A stretch of DNA of 64,000 nt, from NCBI GenBank assembly GCA_017437285.1, contig JAFSBM010000041.1, positions 62,001-126,000 of the forward strand. Reading direction: 5' to 3'. The notes beneath the pieces are model-generated. The model had not been told where the DNA came from. It saw nothing but the letters and a program-made list of their open reading frames with translations, and made no database searches. Each line of letters begins with the position of its first letter. Position 1 is the stretch's first letter. Of this stretch, positions 17,386-25,837 are shown piece after piece. Source of the DNA: Ruminococcus sp. GTDB lineage: Bacteria; Bacillota; Clostridia; Oscillospirales; Ruminococcaceae. Position numbers and translations under genes: made by a program.

Positions 17386-18126
17386 ATGAATTCAGACTTC
17401 GCACGTATTATTACATTACAGAGAAAAGAACGGCATATCAGCCAGAAGCAGGCTGCCGCAGATTTAGGCATTTCACAGGCGCTGCTTTCCCACTATGAAA
17501 AGGGAATCCGTGAATGTGGACTTAATTTTCTTGTGAGAATTGCCGATTATTACAATGTTTCCTGCGACTATCTTCTCGGCAGAACGCCTGAACCAGAGGG
17601 AAAAATCATTACTATTGAGGATATTCCTGATGATGACGGAAATAACACATTAAAAATGCCCTCACCTGAAATCATCAACTTCAACAGAAGAATTATCAAT
17701 AACTCAATCAGCTTGCTTTTCAGCCTTGCACAGAAAGCAGGAAGTATTACTCTTATCAAAGAGGTTTCCTCTTATCTTATGCTGTCTGTATACAAGCTTT
17801 TCCGTATCGTATATAATGCGAATCCACACAATGACCAGAAGCTTTTCCGTATTCCAAAGGTTATCGCAAACGACAGCTCAAATGCCATTATTTCAATGAG
17901 TGAGGCTGACATCAAGGCGGCATCAAGCGGTATTGCCGTTGACGGAAATGACTGCGTTAACAACTTTGATACGCTGTATATCACGACTTCTACATTGCAG
18001 AAGGATTATGCCCAGTATTCCTCATCTCTGCTCAATCTCATCAAGCGAAGCGAAGAAAGTATTGCAAGAACCCGTGCGAAATACCATGCAACCGAATCCG
18101 GCTCCGAGTCCGACCATGGTTATTAA
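17386..18126 (+). CDS. XRE-family transcriptional regulator with C-terminal helical domain
   Basis: Residues ~8-62 form a Cro/CI-type helix-turn-helix (QKQAAADLGISQALLSHYEKG), and the next segment (ISCDYLLGRTPEP-like) is the usual end of such a domain. Residues ~90-235 have no recognised family and look mostly helical, perhaps a dimer or sensor domain. AGGAGGGG precedes the ATG. It is monocistronic, with a terminator just after it, so its targets are probably elsewhere. It is longer than phage repressors without a peptidase domain. Confidence 0.85.
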   Translation: MNSDFARIITLQRKERHISQKQAAADLGISQALLSHYEKGIRECGLNFLVRIADYYNVSCDYLLGRTPEPEGKIITIEDIPDDDGNNTLKMPSPEIINFNRRIINNSISLLFSLAQKAGSITLIKEVSSYLMLSVYKLFRIVYNANPHNDQKLFRIPKVIANDSSNAIISMSEADIKAASSGIAVDGNDCVNNFDTLYITTSTLQKDYAQYSSSLLNLIKRSEESIARTRAKYHATESGSESDHGY

Positions 18127-18150
18127 TGGGAATTCAAATATCAATTATCA

Positions 18151-18177
18151 CAGGCGGATAATTCCGCCTGTTTTTTA
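18151..18177 (+). terminator. Rho-independent terminator after the XRE gene
   Basis: A CAGGCGGA/TCCGCCTG stem is followed by six T residues. Confidence 0.9.
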
Positions 18178-18433
18178 TTATAACATATATGTAAAGGGTT
18201 GTCAAATTAAAAAAAGCTTTTAGCTTTTAGCCGTCAGCTTTTAGCTAAGTGGACGGCTGATAAAATTTGTAGGGTCACGGCGTGCCGTGATTTGCGTAAT
18301 ATAGTTGCATTTGTGTAAGGGTGGATATTATCTGCCTGCGGTTGATATGGTTAATTTTCAGGAAAAATTTGCTGTTCCTCCTAAACCACGATGCGACTTT
18401 TACAGAATTCCTTTATAAAATTGCCGTTATGTT
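18178..18433. other. Gap without genes
   Basis: Contains a short heptamer stretch (AGCTTTTAGC type, ~18215-18250), a GTAGGGTCACGGCGTGCCGTGA palindrome and otherwise unremarkable sequence. No gene was seen. Confidence 0.5.
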
Positions 18434-18473
18434 AAAAAGCACCATACATAGCATTTAGCCTTGTATGATGCTT
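18434..18473 (-). terminator. Terminator for the minus-strand XRE gene
   Basis: An AGCACCATACA/TGTATGATGCT stem, read on the minus strand, is followed by TTTTT. Confidence 0.8.
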
Positions 18474-18684
18474 ATTTGTACGGTTCTTTGCAATCTGTCA
18501 AGCCGAGAATATAATCGGTGCTTGTGTTGTAGAATTTTGCAAGCTGTATGATTATTTCCACAGGAACATCACGCAGACCTCTTTCATATTTGGAATAAAG
18601 GGACTGGTCGCAAAAAAGATATTCAGAAATTTCTCGTTGTGTAAGGTCGTTATCCTCACGTAGATTTCTTATACGAACAAACAT
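18472..18684 (-). CDS. Small XRE-family repressor (70 residues)
   Basis: The whole protein is a single helix-turn-helix domain: NLREDNDLTQREISEYL, then LYSKYERGLRDVPVE, and an LGLTD end. The start at ATG 18684 is chosen because GAGGTG lies just upstream; an in-frame GTG three codons earlier overlaps that site. The gene is divergent from the small Cys-rich protein gene, and the gap between them carries two copies of a 15-bp symmetrical site over the promoter. The natural inference is that this protein binds there and shuts off the divergent operon, probably also its own gene. Confidence 0.88.
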   Translation of the reverse strand: MFVRIRNLREDNDLTQREISEYLFCDQSLYSKYERGLRDVPVEIIIQLAKFYNTSTDYILGLTDCKEPYK

Positions 18685-18729
18685 AAATTTCACCTCAATA
18701 AATATTATAAGACAAAAAATCGAAAAGAC

Positions 18730-18779
18730 TTGACAAATAGGACGATATGTCCTATAATATATTTAGGACATATCGTCCT
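18730..18779 (+). promoter_or_regulatory. Strong promoter overlapped by two mirrored 15-bp operator sites
   Basis: TTGACA (18730-18735) and TATAAT (18753-18758) are spaced 17 bases apart. AGGACGATATGTCCT (18739-18753) fills the spacer, and its exact reverse complement (18765-18779) follows the -10. Each site is itself an AGGAC-N5-GTCCT dyad, so two repressor dimers could bind. Confidence 0.85.
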
Positions 18780-18804
18780 TAATATTTGTTAGGAGTGATT
18801 ATTT

Positions 18805-18951
18805 ATGGAAAAAATATTTTTGGAAGTAAGATGTCAATATGCAAACTCAACTTGTGGTGATTGTGAACATTGTAAAGAGGGGTATTGTGAAATTAAGGGC
18901 GAACATGTCAATACAAATTCAAAAGCTTGTCCGGAATTTGAAGAAATATGA
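18805..18951 (+). CDS. 48-residue cysteine-rich protein
   Basis: Start ATG 18805 has AGGAGTG nine bases upstream. The product has six cysteines in 48 residues (positions 10, 17, 20, 23, 28, 42), arranged C-x6-C-x2-C-x2-C-x4-C, then a KGEHV segment and a final ACPEF. This spacing suggests a small zinc- or metal-binding knuckle. It is the first gene after the operator-controlled promoter, and its stop overlaps the start of the next gene (ATGA). Similar small Cys-rich proteins with a YCxxKGE...CxxF pattern occur in Clostridia and their phages, role unknown. Confidence 0.75.
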   Translation: MEKIFLEVRCQYANSTCGDCEHCKEGYCEIKGEHVNTNSKACPEFEEI

Positions 18952-19247
18952 TAAAGTTTTTTATTGGGTTAGGATTGATAATAGTTGTTATTCTGATAAG
19001 TGTATTTGCAGGAATGACTTTTTGCAGTATGTTTTATCATCTTTCTGACTGCACAATGGGAAATGAGGAAGAAAGAAGTAAGGCTGCTTATTATGCGAAA
19101 TTTAATCTGATTGTTGTCATTATAACTTGTATAGTGGCAGGCTGTATTACAGTTGAATTAAGTCGGACGGCTTTAAGTGATATGTCAATTCTTATACCCA
19201 CGATTTCATTTATAGTGGGAATTGTAAAAAGGCTGAAAATGAACTAA
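18948..19247 (+). CDS. Small three-segment membrane protein
   Basis: The 99-residue protein has hydrophobic segments at ~4-25, ~50-70 and ~78-93. Its ATG overlaps the TGA of the Cys-rich gene, so the two are almost certainly translated together and controlled by the same operator. No family recognised. With the divergent repressor, this makes a compact repressor/peptide/membrane-protein unit. Confidence 0.7.
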   Translation: MIKFFIGLGLIIVVILISVFAGMTFCSMFYHLSDCTMGNEEERSKAAYYAKFNLIVVIITCIVAGCITVELSRTALSDMSILIPTISFIVGIVKRLKMN

Positions 19248-19263
19248 TACGAACTAATACTAA

Positions 19264-19318
19264 GGGTATCTCTGAAAGTTGTTTGGTTTAAAGCGGCAGG
19301 TATGGCAACTTCAAGGGA
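19264..19318. repeat. Truncated family 1 element next to a full copy
   Basis: GGGTATCTCTGAAAG, then GTTTGGTTTAAAG and CGGCAGGTATGGCAACTTCAAGG, follow the opposite orientation of the full copy that starts at 19326. It is a remnant into or beside which copy B inserted. Confidence 0.55.
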
Positions 19319-19325
19319 ATATTAA

Positions 19326-19483
19326 GGGCATCTCTAAAAACTCCTTTTTAGAAAAAACAGCTATGCACGACATCTGCTGCGTCAACCTCCCTCGGAGTGC
19401 GGTAGCACACCTTCGGAAGGTTTCCTTGCAGCTGCCGCACCTATCTGTTTTTTCTTTAATCAAACGGGTTTTTAGAGATGCCC
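19326..19483. mobile_element. 158-bp MITE-like element, family 1 copy B
   Basis: Exactly 158 bp with near-perfect ends (GGGCATCTCTAAAAACTC / GGGTTTTTAGAGATGCCC) and a 4-bp TTAA direct repeat on both sides (19322-19325 and 19484-19487). About 95% of positions match copy A by eye, with a few compensating changes in the inner hairpin. Confidence 0.88.
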
Positions 19484-19487
19484 TTAA

Positions 19488-19752
19488 TTGCAAACAGCTA
19501 TATTGCACGAAAATGCAGACACATCACAGCTTGTCCACAGCAAAATATCAGCACACATAAAAGACGGCGGAAACACAATCCGCCGCCTTAATTAGCTAAC
19601 AGCTAACGGCTAAAAGCTAAAAGCTTCGTTAAATATGCCGTTCAAAAAGCTAACAGCTAACGGCTAAAAGCTAAAAGCTTTCTTATTGTGAAAATGCACA
19701 TAAAAATAAAGCAAATGCCGTGAAAGTTCTACAATGAAATTTCTGGGAAAGC
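19488..19752. other. Gap with hairpin and heptamer repeats
   Basis: Contains a GGCGGA/TCCGCC hairpin (~19564-19588) with A residues on its left, and two blocks of GCTAACG/GCTAAAG heptamers (~19592-19625, ~19643-19680). No gene seen. Confidence 0.55.
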
Positions 19753-19781
19753 TTGCAATTATAATATAAATATGGTATAAT
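19753..19781 (+). promoter_or_regulatory. Promoter of the S10-spc-alpha ribosomal operon
   Basis: TTGCAA (19753-19758) and TATAAT (19776-19781), 17 bases apart, with an extended TGG before the -10. The yajC promoter at 37114-37142 has the same -35, spacing and extended -10. Confidence 0.88.
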
Positions 19782-19789
19782 AAAATACG

Positions 19790-20020
19790 TTGAGTACGGT
19801 GTGAAAACACCATGCCAAGAAGATATGCGTAGAAGCGAAAGGTTGCTGGCGGTATGCCAGGTAATTTTCGTGGAGTATGTCCGATTTCAAACCGGGCGAA
19901 AGGGATAATGGACACAGTTAGTGTGATTGCTTACAGTACAGCTTGCGAGTGTACCTATAGGCTATTTTTGTGTCCCTAACCATGTCTGCTCGAAAATACA
20001 AGAAATTTTCGAGTTTTTTT
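19790..20020 (+). promoter_or_regulatory. Long structured leader of the S10 operon ending in an attenuator
   Basis: About 230 bases lie between the promoter and a terminator hairpin (stem CTCGAAAA/TTTTCGAG at 19989-20013, then seven T residues). The leader contains GCGAAAGGTTGCTGGCGG and GGCGAAAGGGATAATGG blocks that can pair locally. I recall similar GAAAGGTTGCTG motifs upstream of rpsJ in other Clostridia. A terminator before the first gene implies readthrough control, perhaps by a ribosomal protein such as L4, but the ligand is inferred. Confidence 0.65.
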
Positions 20021-20099
20021 ATCAGACAGGGTATGAAACACTCGGCAACGTGTGATATCCCTCGAAACGTCCTCAAAAATAATCAAGGAGGCGAAAATA

Positions 20100-20414
20100 A
20101 TGGCAGTCAACGAGAAAATCAGATTCAAGATCAAGGGCTACGATCACGCTACAGTAGATATTGCTGCTGCAAAGATTGTTGAGGCAGCTAAGAGAAGCGG
20201 TGCAAGAGTTTCAGGACCTATTCCGCTCCCTACAAACAAGGAGATCGTTACTATCCTCCGTGCTACTCACAAGTACAAGGATAGCCGTGAGCAGTTCGAA
20301 ATGAGAACTCACAAGAGACTCATCGATGTTCTTCGTCCTACAGAGAAGACAACTGCTGCTTTTGATAAGCTTGAAATCCCTGCTGGCGTAGATGTTGTAA
20401 TGGAAATCAAGTAA
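20100..20414 (+). CDS. rpsJ: Small ribosomal subunit protein S10
   Basis: Start ATG 20100 ([16 protein letters not shown]) has AAGGAGG upstream; an in-frame upstream ATG at 20052 would add 16 non-conserved residues. The 104-residue S10 shows the conserved [13 protein letters not shown] and [14 protein letters not shown] segments. It lies in the 30S head and also acts with NusB in antitermination. First gene of the S10 operon; the usual upstream rpsL-rpsG-fusA-tuf genes are not adjacent. Confidence 0.98.
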   Translation: MAVNEKIRFKIKGYDHATVDIAAAKIVEAAKRSGARVSGPIPLPTNKEIVTILRATHKYKDSREQFEMRTHKRLIDVLRPTEKTTAAFDKLEIPAGVDVVMEIK

Positions 20415-20506
20415 TTACAGCTTACCCCGAAATACCGTGTGGGAAACGGAATGGCAGTAATCTGCCGGTCAAGTTGGTAAGACCTTTATCAACCAATAAC
20501 CTAATA
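20415..20506 (+). promoter_or_regulatory. Structured 100-base spacer between rpsJ and rplC
   Basis: This spacer is much longer than those in most of the operon. It contains GGCAG-TAAT-CTGCC and a TTGGT...AACCAA pairing just before the rplC ribosome site. It may be a protein-binding or RNA-processing element; no T-run follows, so it is not a terminator. Confidence 0.4.
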
Positions 20507-20519
20507 GGAGGAAATGAAA

Positions 20520-21152
20520 ATGCAGAAAGGCATTATCGGCAAGAAGATCGGTATGACACAGATCTTCGACGAAGCAGGAAAAGTTATTCCTGTAACAGTA
20601 ATCGAAGCCGGCCCCTGTGTTGTTGTTCAGAAGAAGACTGTTGAAAACGACGGTTACGCTGCACTTCAGCTCGGCTACGGCGACGTAAAGGTTCAGAGAG
20701 TTAATAAGCCTATGAAGGGTCACTTCGACAAGGCTGACGTGGCTTGCAAGAAAACTCTTAAAGAGTTCAGACTTGATGACTGCGACGCTCTCAATGTTGG
20801 TGACATCGTAAAGGCTGACACATTCGCTGTCGGCGATGCAATTGATGTTATCGGCACAAGCAAGGGTAAGGGCTTCCAGGGTCCTATCAAGCGTCACAAT
20901 CAGCACAGACTTAAGGAAACTCACGGTACAGGCCCTGTTCACAGACAGGCAGGTTCCATGGGTGCTTGCTCCTCACCTTCAAGAATCTACAAGGGTAAGG
21001 GCATGGCAGGTCACATGGGTGCTGAGCAGGTAACTGTTCAGAATCTTGAAGTAGTTAAGATAGACGCAGAAAACAATCTCATCGCTATTAAGGGTGCGGT
21101 TCCCGGTCCTAAGGGCGGAATCGTTTATATCGTTGACAGCGTTAAGGCTTAA
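20520..21152 (+). CDS. rplC: Large ribosomal subunit protein L3
   Basis: L3 starts 50S assembly near the peptidyl transferase centre. ATG 20520 ([16 protein letters not shown]) is preferred to ATG 20514 because GGAGG is 8 bases from the former and only 2 from the latter. At 210 residues it is of normal length, with the conserved loop ([20 protein letters not shown]) that reaches the active centre. Confidence 0.97.
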   Translation: MQKGIIGKKIGMTQIFDEAGKVIPVTVIEAGPCVVVQKKTVENDGYAALQLGYGDVKVQRVNKPMKGHFDKADVACKKTLKEFRLDDCDALNVGDIVKADTFAVGDAIDVIGTSKGKGFQGPIKRHNQHRLKETHGTGPVHRQAGSMGACSSPSRIYKGKGMAGHMGAEQVTVQNLEVVKIDAENNLIAIKGAVPGPKGGIVYIVDSVKA

Positions 21153-21169
21153 GGAAGGAGGAAACGTAT

Positions 21170-21793
21170 ATGTCTACAATTTCAGTATTTGATATGGCTG
21201 GAAATCAGGTTTCCGAAACAGAGCTTAATGACGCAGTATTCGGAATTACTCCCAACGAAGGCGTAATGCACGCTATGGTAGTAAATTACCTCGCAAACCA
21301 GAGACAGGGTACACAGTCTACACTTACAAGAACAGAAGTAAGCGGCGGCGGAAGAAAGCCCTGGAGACAGAAGGGTACAGGTCACGCAAGACAGGGATCC
21401 ACACGTGCTCCTCAGTGGGTACACGGTGGTGTTGCTCTCGGACCAAAGCCCAGAGATTACAGATACGCTCTCAATAAAAAGGTAAGAAGACTTGCTATGA
21501 AGTCTGCTCTTTCCACAAAGGTTCTCGACAATAACATGATCGTTCTCGACGCTCTTGAGCTTGATACATTCAAGACAAAGACAATCGTTGAGATGCTCAA
21601 GGCTCTCAATGTTGAGGGTAAGGCACTCATCGTTACTGCTGAGGCTGATACAAAGGTTATCAAGAGTGCAGCTAACATCCCCGGCATCAAGACCGCTGCT
21701 GTTAACACACTCAACGTATACGATATTCTCAACTACGATAAGTTCATCGTTGTTAAGAATGCCGTTGGAAAAATCGAGGAGGTGTACGCATAA
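21170..21793 (+). CDS. rplD: Large ribosomal subunit protein L4
   Basis: 207 residues with the conserved extended loop ([18 protein letters not shown]) that lines the exit tunnel. In other bacteria L4 is also the repressor of its own operon, which fits the attenuator-bearing leader here. Its TAA shares one base with the rplW ATG. Confidence 0.98.
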   Translation: MSTISVFDMAGNQVSETELNDAVFGITPNEGVMHAMVVNYLANQRQGTQSTLTRTEVSGGGRKPWRQKGTGHARQGSTRAPQWVHGGVALGPKPRDYRYALNKKVRRLAMKSALSTKVLDNNMIVLDALELDTFKTKTIVEMLKALNVEGKALIVTAEADTKVIKSAANIPGIKTAAVNTLNVYDILNYDKFIVVKNAVGKIEEVYA

Positions 21794-22086
21794 TGAAAAC
21801 TGCTCAGGATATTATTATCAAGCCCGTTATCACTGAAAAGTCTATGGACGGACTTCAGGCAGGCAAGTACACTTTTAAAGTGGCTAAGGACGCTACAAAG
21901 CCCGAAATCAAGAAGGCTATTGAAAAGCTCTTCGGCGTTGAGGTAGACAAGGTTACTACTATGAACGTAAAGGGCAAGATGAAGCGTCTCGGCAGATACG
22001 AGGGTATGACAGCTTCATGGAAAAAGGCTATCGTTACTCTTACTCCCGATTCCAAGACAATTGAATTCTTCGAGGGTATGTATTAA
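21793..22086 (+). CDS. rplW: Large ribosomal subunit protein L23
   Basis: 97 residues, typical for L23 at the tunnel exit, where it docks signal recognition particle and trigger factor. Conserved [12 protein letters not shown] start and [18 protein letters not shown]. It overlaps rplD by one base and is followed by an unusual repeat-bearing gap. Confidence 0.98.
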   Translation: MKTAQDIIIKPVITEKSMDGLQAGKYTFKVAKDATKPEIKKAIEKLFGVEVDKVTTMNVKGKMKRLGRYEGMTASWKKAIVTLTPDSKTIEFFEGMY

Positions 22087-22195
22087 TTAGATGCTAGATG
22101 AGCAGATAGCTAGAAACTAGATTTTCTAGCCTCTGGCCACTAAAAACTCTAGCCACTAGTATGGGAGTAATGCTCCCGCAAAAACGCATTATAAT
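22087..22195. repeat. CTAG-type heptamer repeats inside the S10 operon
   Basis: Units such as CTAGATG, CTAGCCT, CTGGCCA and CTAGAAA in 7-bp register occupy the rplW-rplB gap, followed by a GGGAGTAATGCTCCC hairpin. This is the only repeat patch within the ribosomal cluster. A CTAGA/TCTAG pairing is possible, but there is no T-run, so transcription should continue. Confidence 0.6.
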
Positions 22196-22209
22196 AAGGA
22201 GTGAAATAA

Positions 22210-23043
22210 ATGGCTATTAAAACCTACAAGCCTACGACGCCTTCAAGACGTCAGATGACTGTAACAGATTACTCTGTACTGTCAAAGGTTGAGCCGGAAA
22301 AGAGCCTTCTCGAACCCATGAAGAAGAAGTCGGGAAGAAATAGCTACGGCAGAATTACAGTTCGCCACAGAGGCGGCGGTAACAGAAGAAAGTACCGTAT
22401 CATTGATTTCAAGCGTGACAAGGACAACATGGTTGCTACTGTTCTCACACTTGAGTACGATCCTAACAGATCAGCATTCATCGCACTCGTTCAGTACGAG
22501 GACGGCGAAAAGAGATATATCATTGCTCCCAACGGACTTAAGGTTGGCGATAAGATTGAGTCAGGTTCTGAGGCTGATATCAAGCCCGGTAACGCTCTCA
22601 AGCTTGCTGACATCCCTGTTGGTACATTTATCCACGCTATCGAGCTTTATCCAGGCAAGGGCGCTCAGCTCGTAAGAAGTGCCGGTAACCAGGCTCAGCT
22701 CATGGGTAAGGAAGACAAGTACGCTCTCGTAAGACTTCCTTCCGGTGAAATGAGAAAGGTTCCTGTAAACTGTAAGGCTACAGTTGGTCAGGTTTCAAAC
22801 ATCGACCACGAGAACGTAAACTACGGTAAGGCTGGTCGTGTAAGAAATATGGGTTGGAGACCTACTGTTCGTGGTTCTGTTATGAACCCATGCGATCACC
22901 CACACGGTGGTGGTGAAGGTAAGTCACCTATCGGAAGACCCGGCCCTGTTACACCTTGGGGCAAACCTGCTCTTGGTTACAAGACACGTAAGAAGAATCA
23001 CAGAACTGATAAGTTCATCGTTAAGCGCCGCAACGGCAAGTAA
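22210..23043 (+). CDS. rplB: Large ribosomal subunit protein L2
   Basis: 277 residues. L2 joins the subunits and supports peptidyl transfer. Conserved segments include [18 protein letters not shown] and the C-terminal [19 protein letters not shown] that contains the functional His. AAGGAGTG precedes ATG 22210. Confidence 0.98.
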   Translation: MAIKTYKPTTPSRRQMTVTDYSVLSKVEPEKSLLEPMKKKSGRNSYGRITVRHRGGGNRRKYRIIDFKRDKDNMVATVLTLEYDPNRSAFIALVQYEDGEKRYIIAPNGLKVGDKIESGSEADIKPGNALKLADIPVGTFIHAIELYPGKGAQLVRSAGNQAQLMGKEDKYALVRLPSGEMRKVPVNCKATVGQVSNIDHENVNYGKAGRVRNMGWRPTVRGSVMNPCDHPHGGGEGKSPIGRPGPVTPWGKPALGYKTRKKNHRTDKFIVKRRNGK

Positions 23044-23065
23044 TCTGAAAGGAGGAACTTGATAA

Positions 23066-23350
23066 ATGAGTAGAAGTATCAAAAAGGGACCTTATGTCCA
23101 GGAAGTTCTCCTGAAGAGGGTCGTTGCTATGAATGAGGCAGGCGAGAAGAAGGTTCTCAAGACATGGAGCCGTTCATCTACAATTTTCCCTGACTTCGTT
23201 GGTCACACATTCGCTGTACACGACGGTCGCAAGCACGTTCCGGTATATGTAACAGAGGATATGGTAGGTCACAAGCTCGGCGAGTTCGCACCTACAAGAA
23301 CATACAAGGGCCATGCAGGCTCCAAGACATCTAACAACGGTAAGAAATAA
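23066..23350 (+). CDS. rpsS: Small ribosomal subunit protein S19
   Basis: 94 residues, starting [12 protein letters not shown]19 pairs with S13 in the 30S head. Conserved [20 protein letters not shown] and [16 protein letters not shown] is 9 bases upstream. Confidence 0.98.
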   Translation: MSRSIKKGPYVQEVLLKRVVAMNEAGEKKVLKTWSRSSTIFPDFVGHTFAVHDGRKHVPVYVTEDMVGHKLGEFAPTRTYKGHAGSKTSNNGKK

Positions 23351-23369
23351 GCGGAAGGAGGAGATATAG

Positions 23370-23705
23370 ATGGAAGCAAGAGCTTATTTAAGAAATGCTC
23401 GTATATCACCCAGAAAGGTGCAGATCGTTCTCGATCTCATCAGAAACAAGCCCGTTGATCTGGCTTTAGCTGCTTTGGATCTTACTCCTAAGGCTGCAAG
23501 TCCTATCGTTTCAAAGCTTGTAAAATCTGCTCAGGCTAATGCTGTTAACAACTTCAGCATGGACGGTGACAATCTTTATGTTGCTGAGTGTTTTGTAACA
23601 CCCGGACCTATCATGAAGAGAATAAGACCCAGAGCACAGGGCAGAGCATTTAGAGTATTCAAGAGAACATCACACATTACAGTTGTTCTTAAAGAAAAAG
23701 AATAA
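23370..23705 (+). CDS. rplV: Large ribosomal subunit protein L22
   Basis: 111 residues. L22 lines the narrow part of the exit tunnel and is a target of macrolide-resistance changes. Conserved [14 protein letters not shown] and the C-terminal beta-hairpin ([17 protein letters not shown]) look normal. AAGGAGGAG precedes the ATG. Confidence 0.98.
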   Translation: MEARAYLRNARISPRKVQIVLDLIRNKPVDLALAALDLTPKAASPIVSKLVKSAQANAVNNFSMDGDNLYVAECFVTPGPIMKRIRPRAQGRAFRVFKRTSHITVVLKEKE

Positions 23706-23724
23706 TCCCAAGGAGGTCTGATTA

Positions 23725-24513
23725 ATGGGACAGAAGGTTAATCCGCACGGTCTTCGTGTCGGCGTTATTAAAGATTGGGATTCACGCTGGTATGCCAACA
23801 AGGCAGATTTCGGCGACACTCTTGTTGAGGACTACAACGTTCGTAACTTCATTAAGAAGAGCTTGTATGCAGCAGGTGTTCCCAGAATCGAAATCGAGCG
23901 TTTTGCCGATAAGGTAAGAATCCACATTCACTGCGCTAAGCCCGGTATCGTTATCGGCAGACAGGGCGCTGAAATAGAGAAGCTCAGAGTTCAGCTTGAA
24001 AAGATGATGAACAAGCAGGTATTCGTTAACATCATCGAAGTTAAGCAGCCTGATATGGACTCACAGCTCGTTGCTGAGAAGATTGCTCTCGACCTCGAGA
24101 ACAGAGTATCTTTCAGACGTGCAATGAAGCAGTCCATCGGCAGAACAATGAGACTTGGTGCTAAGGGTATCAAGGTTAAGGTATCAGGCAGACTTGCCGG
24201 TGCTGAAATCGCAAGAAGCGAGAGCTACCACGAGGGTACAATTCCGCTTCAGACAATCCGTGCAGACATCGACTACGGCTTCGCAGAGGCTAACACAACA
24301 TACGGTAAGCTCGGTGTTAAGGTATGGATCTACAAGGGTGAAGTTCTCAAGGGCGACGCTGCAAAGGCTGCTGCTCAGAGAGAAAAGGCTGAGAAGAAGG
24401 TTAACGGCAATCGCCGTGATGACCGTCGTCGCCGTGATGATAAGCGTGACGGCAACAGACGTGGCGGCAGAAACTTCAACCGTGACTCAAAAAGAGAAGG
24501 AGGTAATCAGTAA
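23725..24513 (+). CDS. rpsC: Small ribosomal subunit protein S3
   Basis: 262 residues, longer than the ~220 usual in Firmicutes because of a C-terminal tail from about residue 220 rich in Arg, Asp and Gly ([15 protein letters not shown]). The KH domain with GXXG-type loop (GRQGAEI) and the ribosomal C-terminal domain ([17 protein letters not shown]) are intact. S3 guards the mRNA entry channel; the extra tail may add RNA contact. Its TAA overlaps the rplP ATG by one base. Confidence 0.98.
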   Translation: MGQKVNPHGLRVGVIKDWDSRWYANKADFGDTLVEDYNVRNFIKKSLYAAGVPRIEIERFADKVRIHIHCAKPGIVIGRQGAEIEKLRVQLEKMMNKQVFVNIIEVKQPDMDSQLVAEKIALDLENRVSFRRAMKQSIGRTMRLGAKGIKVKVSGRLAGAEIARSESYHEGTIPLQTIRADIDYGFAEANTTYGKLGVKVWIYKGEVLKGDAAKAAAQREKAEKKVNGNRRDDRRRRDDKRDGNRRGGRNFNRDSKREGGNQ

Positions 24514-24935
24514 TGCTGCTTCCAAAGAGAGTTAAATACCGCAGAGTCCACAGAGGACGTCTGAAGGGTAAGGCATACAGAGGTAACAAGGTAACATACG
24601 GTGATTTCGGTCTTCAGGCTCTTGAGCCATCATGGATCACATCCAACCAGATCGAGGCTGCCCGTATCGCTATGACACGTTACATCAAGAGAGGCGGTCA
24701 GGTTTGGATCAAGATTTTCCCTGACAAGCCTATCACAGAAAAGCCCGCTGAAACACGAATGGGTTCAGGTAAGGGTTCTCCTGAGTACTGGGTTGCAGTA
24801 GTTAAGCCAGGCAGAGTTCTCTTTGAGATCAAGGGAGTATCCGAGGAGGTTGCACGTGAGGCTATGCGTCTTGCAATGCACAAGCTCCCCATCAAGTGTA
24901 AGTTCGTAACTAAGGAAGAAGGAGGAGAGCAGTAA
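24513..24935 (+). CDS. rplP: Large ribosomal subunit protein L16
   Basis: 140 residues, starting [16 protein letters not shown]16 organises the A-site tRNA region. Conserved [19 protein letters not shown] and [20 protein letters not shown]. Overlaps rpsC by one base upstream and rpmC by one base downstream (TAATG), indicating coupled translation. Confidence 0.98.
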   Translation: MLLPKRVKYRRVHRGRLKGKAYRGNKVTYGDFGLQALEPSWITSNQIEAARIAMTRYIKRGGQVWIKIFPDKPITEKPAETRMGSGKGSPEYWVAVVKPGRVLFEIKGVSEEVAREAMRLAMHKLPIKCKFVTKEEGGEQ

Positions 24936-25132
24936 TGAAGGCATCTGAAATCAGACAAATGTCCGTTAACGAAATGAACGAGCAGCTTACAAGCCTTAAG
25001 GAAGAGCTCTTCAATCTTCGTTTCCAGCTTGCTGTAAATCAGCTCGAAAACACAGCACGTATCAAGGCTGTAAAGAAGGATATTGCTCGTATCAAGACAT
25101 CTCTGCGTGCTGCAGAGCTTGCAGAGCAGTAA
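24935..25132 (+). CDS. rpmC: Large ribosomal subunit protein L29
   Basis: 65 residues forming the usual two-helix hairpin ([21 protein letters not shown] region). L29 sits at the tunnel exit beside L23. Its site (GGAGGAG) is inside the end of rplP. Confidence 0.97.
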   Translation: MKASEIRQMSVNEMNEQLTSLKEELFNLRFQLAVNQLENTARIKAVKKDIARIKTSLRAAELAEQ

Positions 25133-25151
25133 GAAAGGGAGGATTTAGCTA

Positions 25152-25412
25152 ATGTCTACTGAGAGAAACCTTAGAAAAACAAGAGTAGGTAAGGTTGTAA
25201 GCGATAAGATGGATAAGACCGTCGTAGTTGCTATCGTTGATAACGTTAAACACCCGCTTTATAAGAAAATCATCAAGAACACTGTTAAGTTCAAGGCACA
25301 CGACGAGAACAACGAGTGCAGAATTGGTGACAGAGTTGAGATTATGGAAACACGTCCGCTTTCAAAGGATAAGAGATGGCGTGTAACCAACATCATTGAG
25401 AAGGCTAAGTAA
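25152..25412 (+). CDS. rpsQ: Small ribosomal subunit protein S17
   Basis: 86 residues of the OB-fold primary 16S binder. Conserved [11 protein letters not shown] and [24 protein letters not shown] precedes the ATG. Confidence 0.98.
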   Translation: MSTERNLRKTRVGKVVSDKMDKTVVVAIVDNVKHPLYKKIIKNTVKFKAHDENNECRIGDRVEIMETRPLSKDKRWRVTNIIEKAK

Positions 25413-25450
25413 TTTGTTATAAGCTTTAAGCTTGAAAGGAGGAACTCGCT

Positions 25451-25819
25451 GTGATTCAGATGCAGACTTATCTTAAAGTCGCTGATAACACTGGCGCTAA
25501 GGAGCTTATGTGTATCAGAGTTCTGGGTGGTACACGCCGCAGATATGCAAATATCGGTGACGTTGTAGTTGCTTCCGTAAAGAAAGCAACACCCGGAGGC
25601 GTTGTAAAGAAGGGCGACGTTGTTAAGGCAGTTATCGTTCGTTCAGCAAAGGGTCTCAGAAGAGAGGACGGAACATATATCCGTTTCGATGAGAACGCTG
25701 CTGTTATTATTAAGGAAGACAAGAACCCCAAGGGTACCCGTATTTTCGGACCTGTTGCTAAGGAGCTTCGTGAAAAGGAATACACAAAGATCCTCAGCCT
25801 CGCTCCCGAGGTTCTTTAA
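25451..25819 (+). CDS. rplN: Large ribosomal subunit protein L14 (GTG start)
   Basis: 122 residues. GTG at 25451 is chosen because the family begins [16 protein letters not shown] and AAGGAGG lies ~10 bases upstream; the in-frame ATG three codons later would be too short. Contacts 16S rRNA across the subunit interface. Conserved [11 protein letters not shown] and [16 protein letters not shown]. Confidence 0.97.
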   Translation: MIQMQTYLKVADNTGAKELMCIRVLGGTRRRYANIGDVVVASVKKATPGGVVKKGDVVKAVIVRSAKGLRREDGTYIRFDENAAVIIKEDKNPKGTRIFGPVAKELREKEYTKILSLAPEVL

Positions 25820-25837
25820 TCGGAGGTGTCACAAGAT

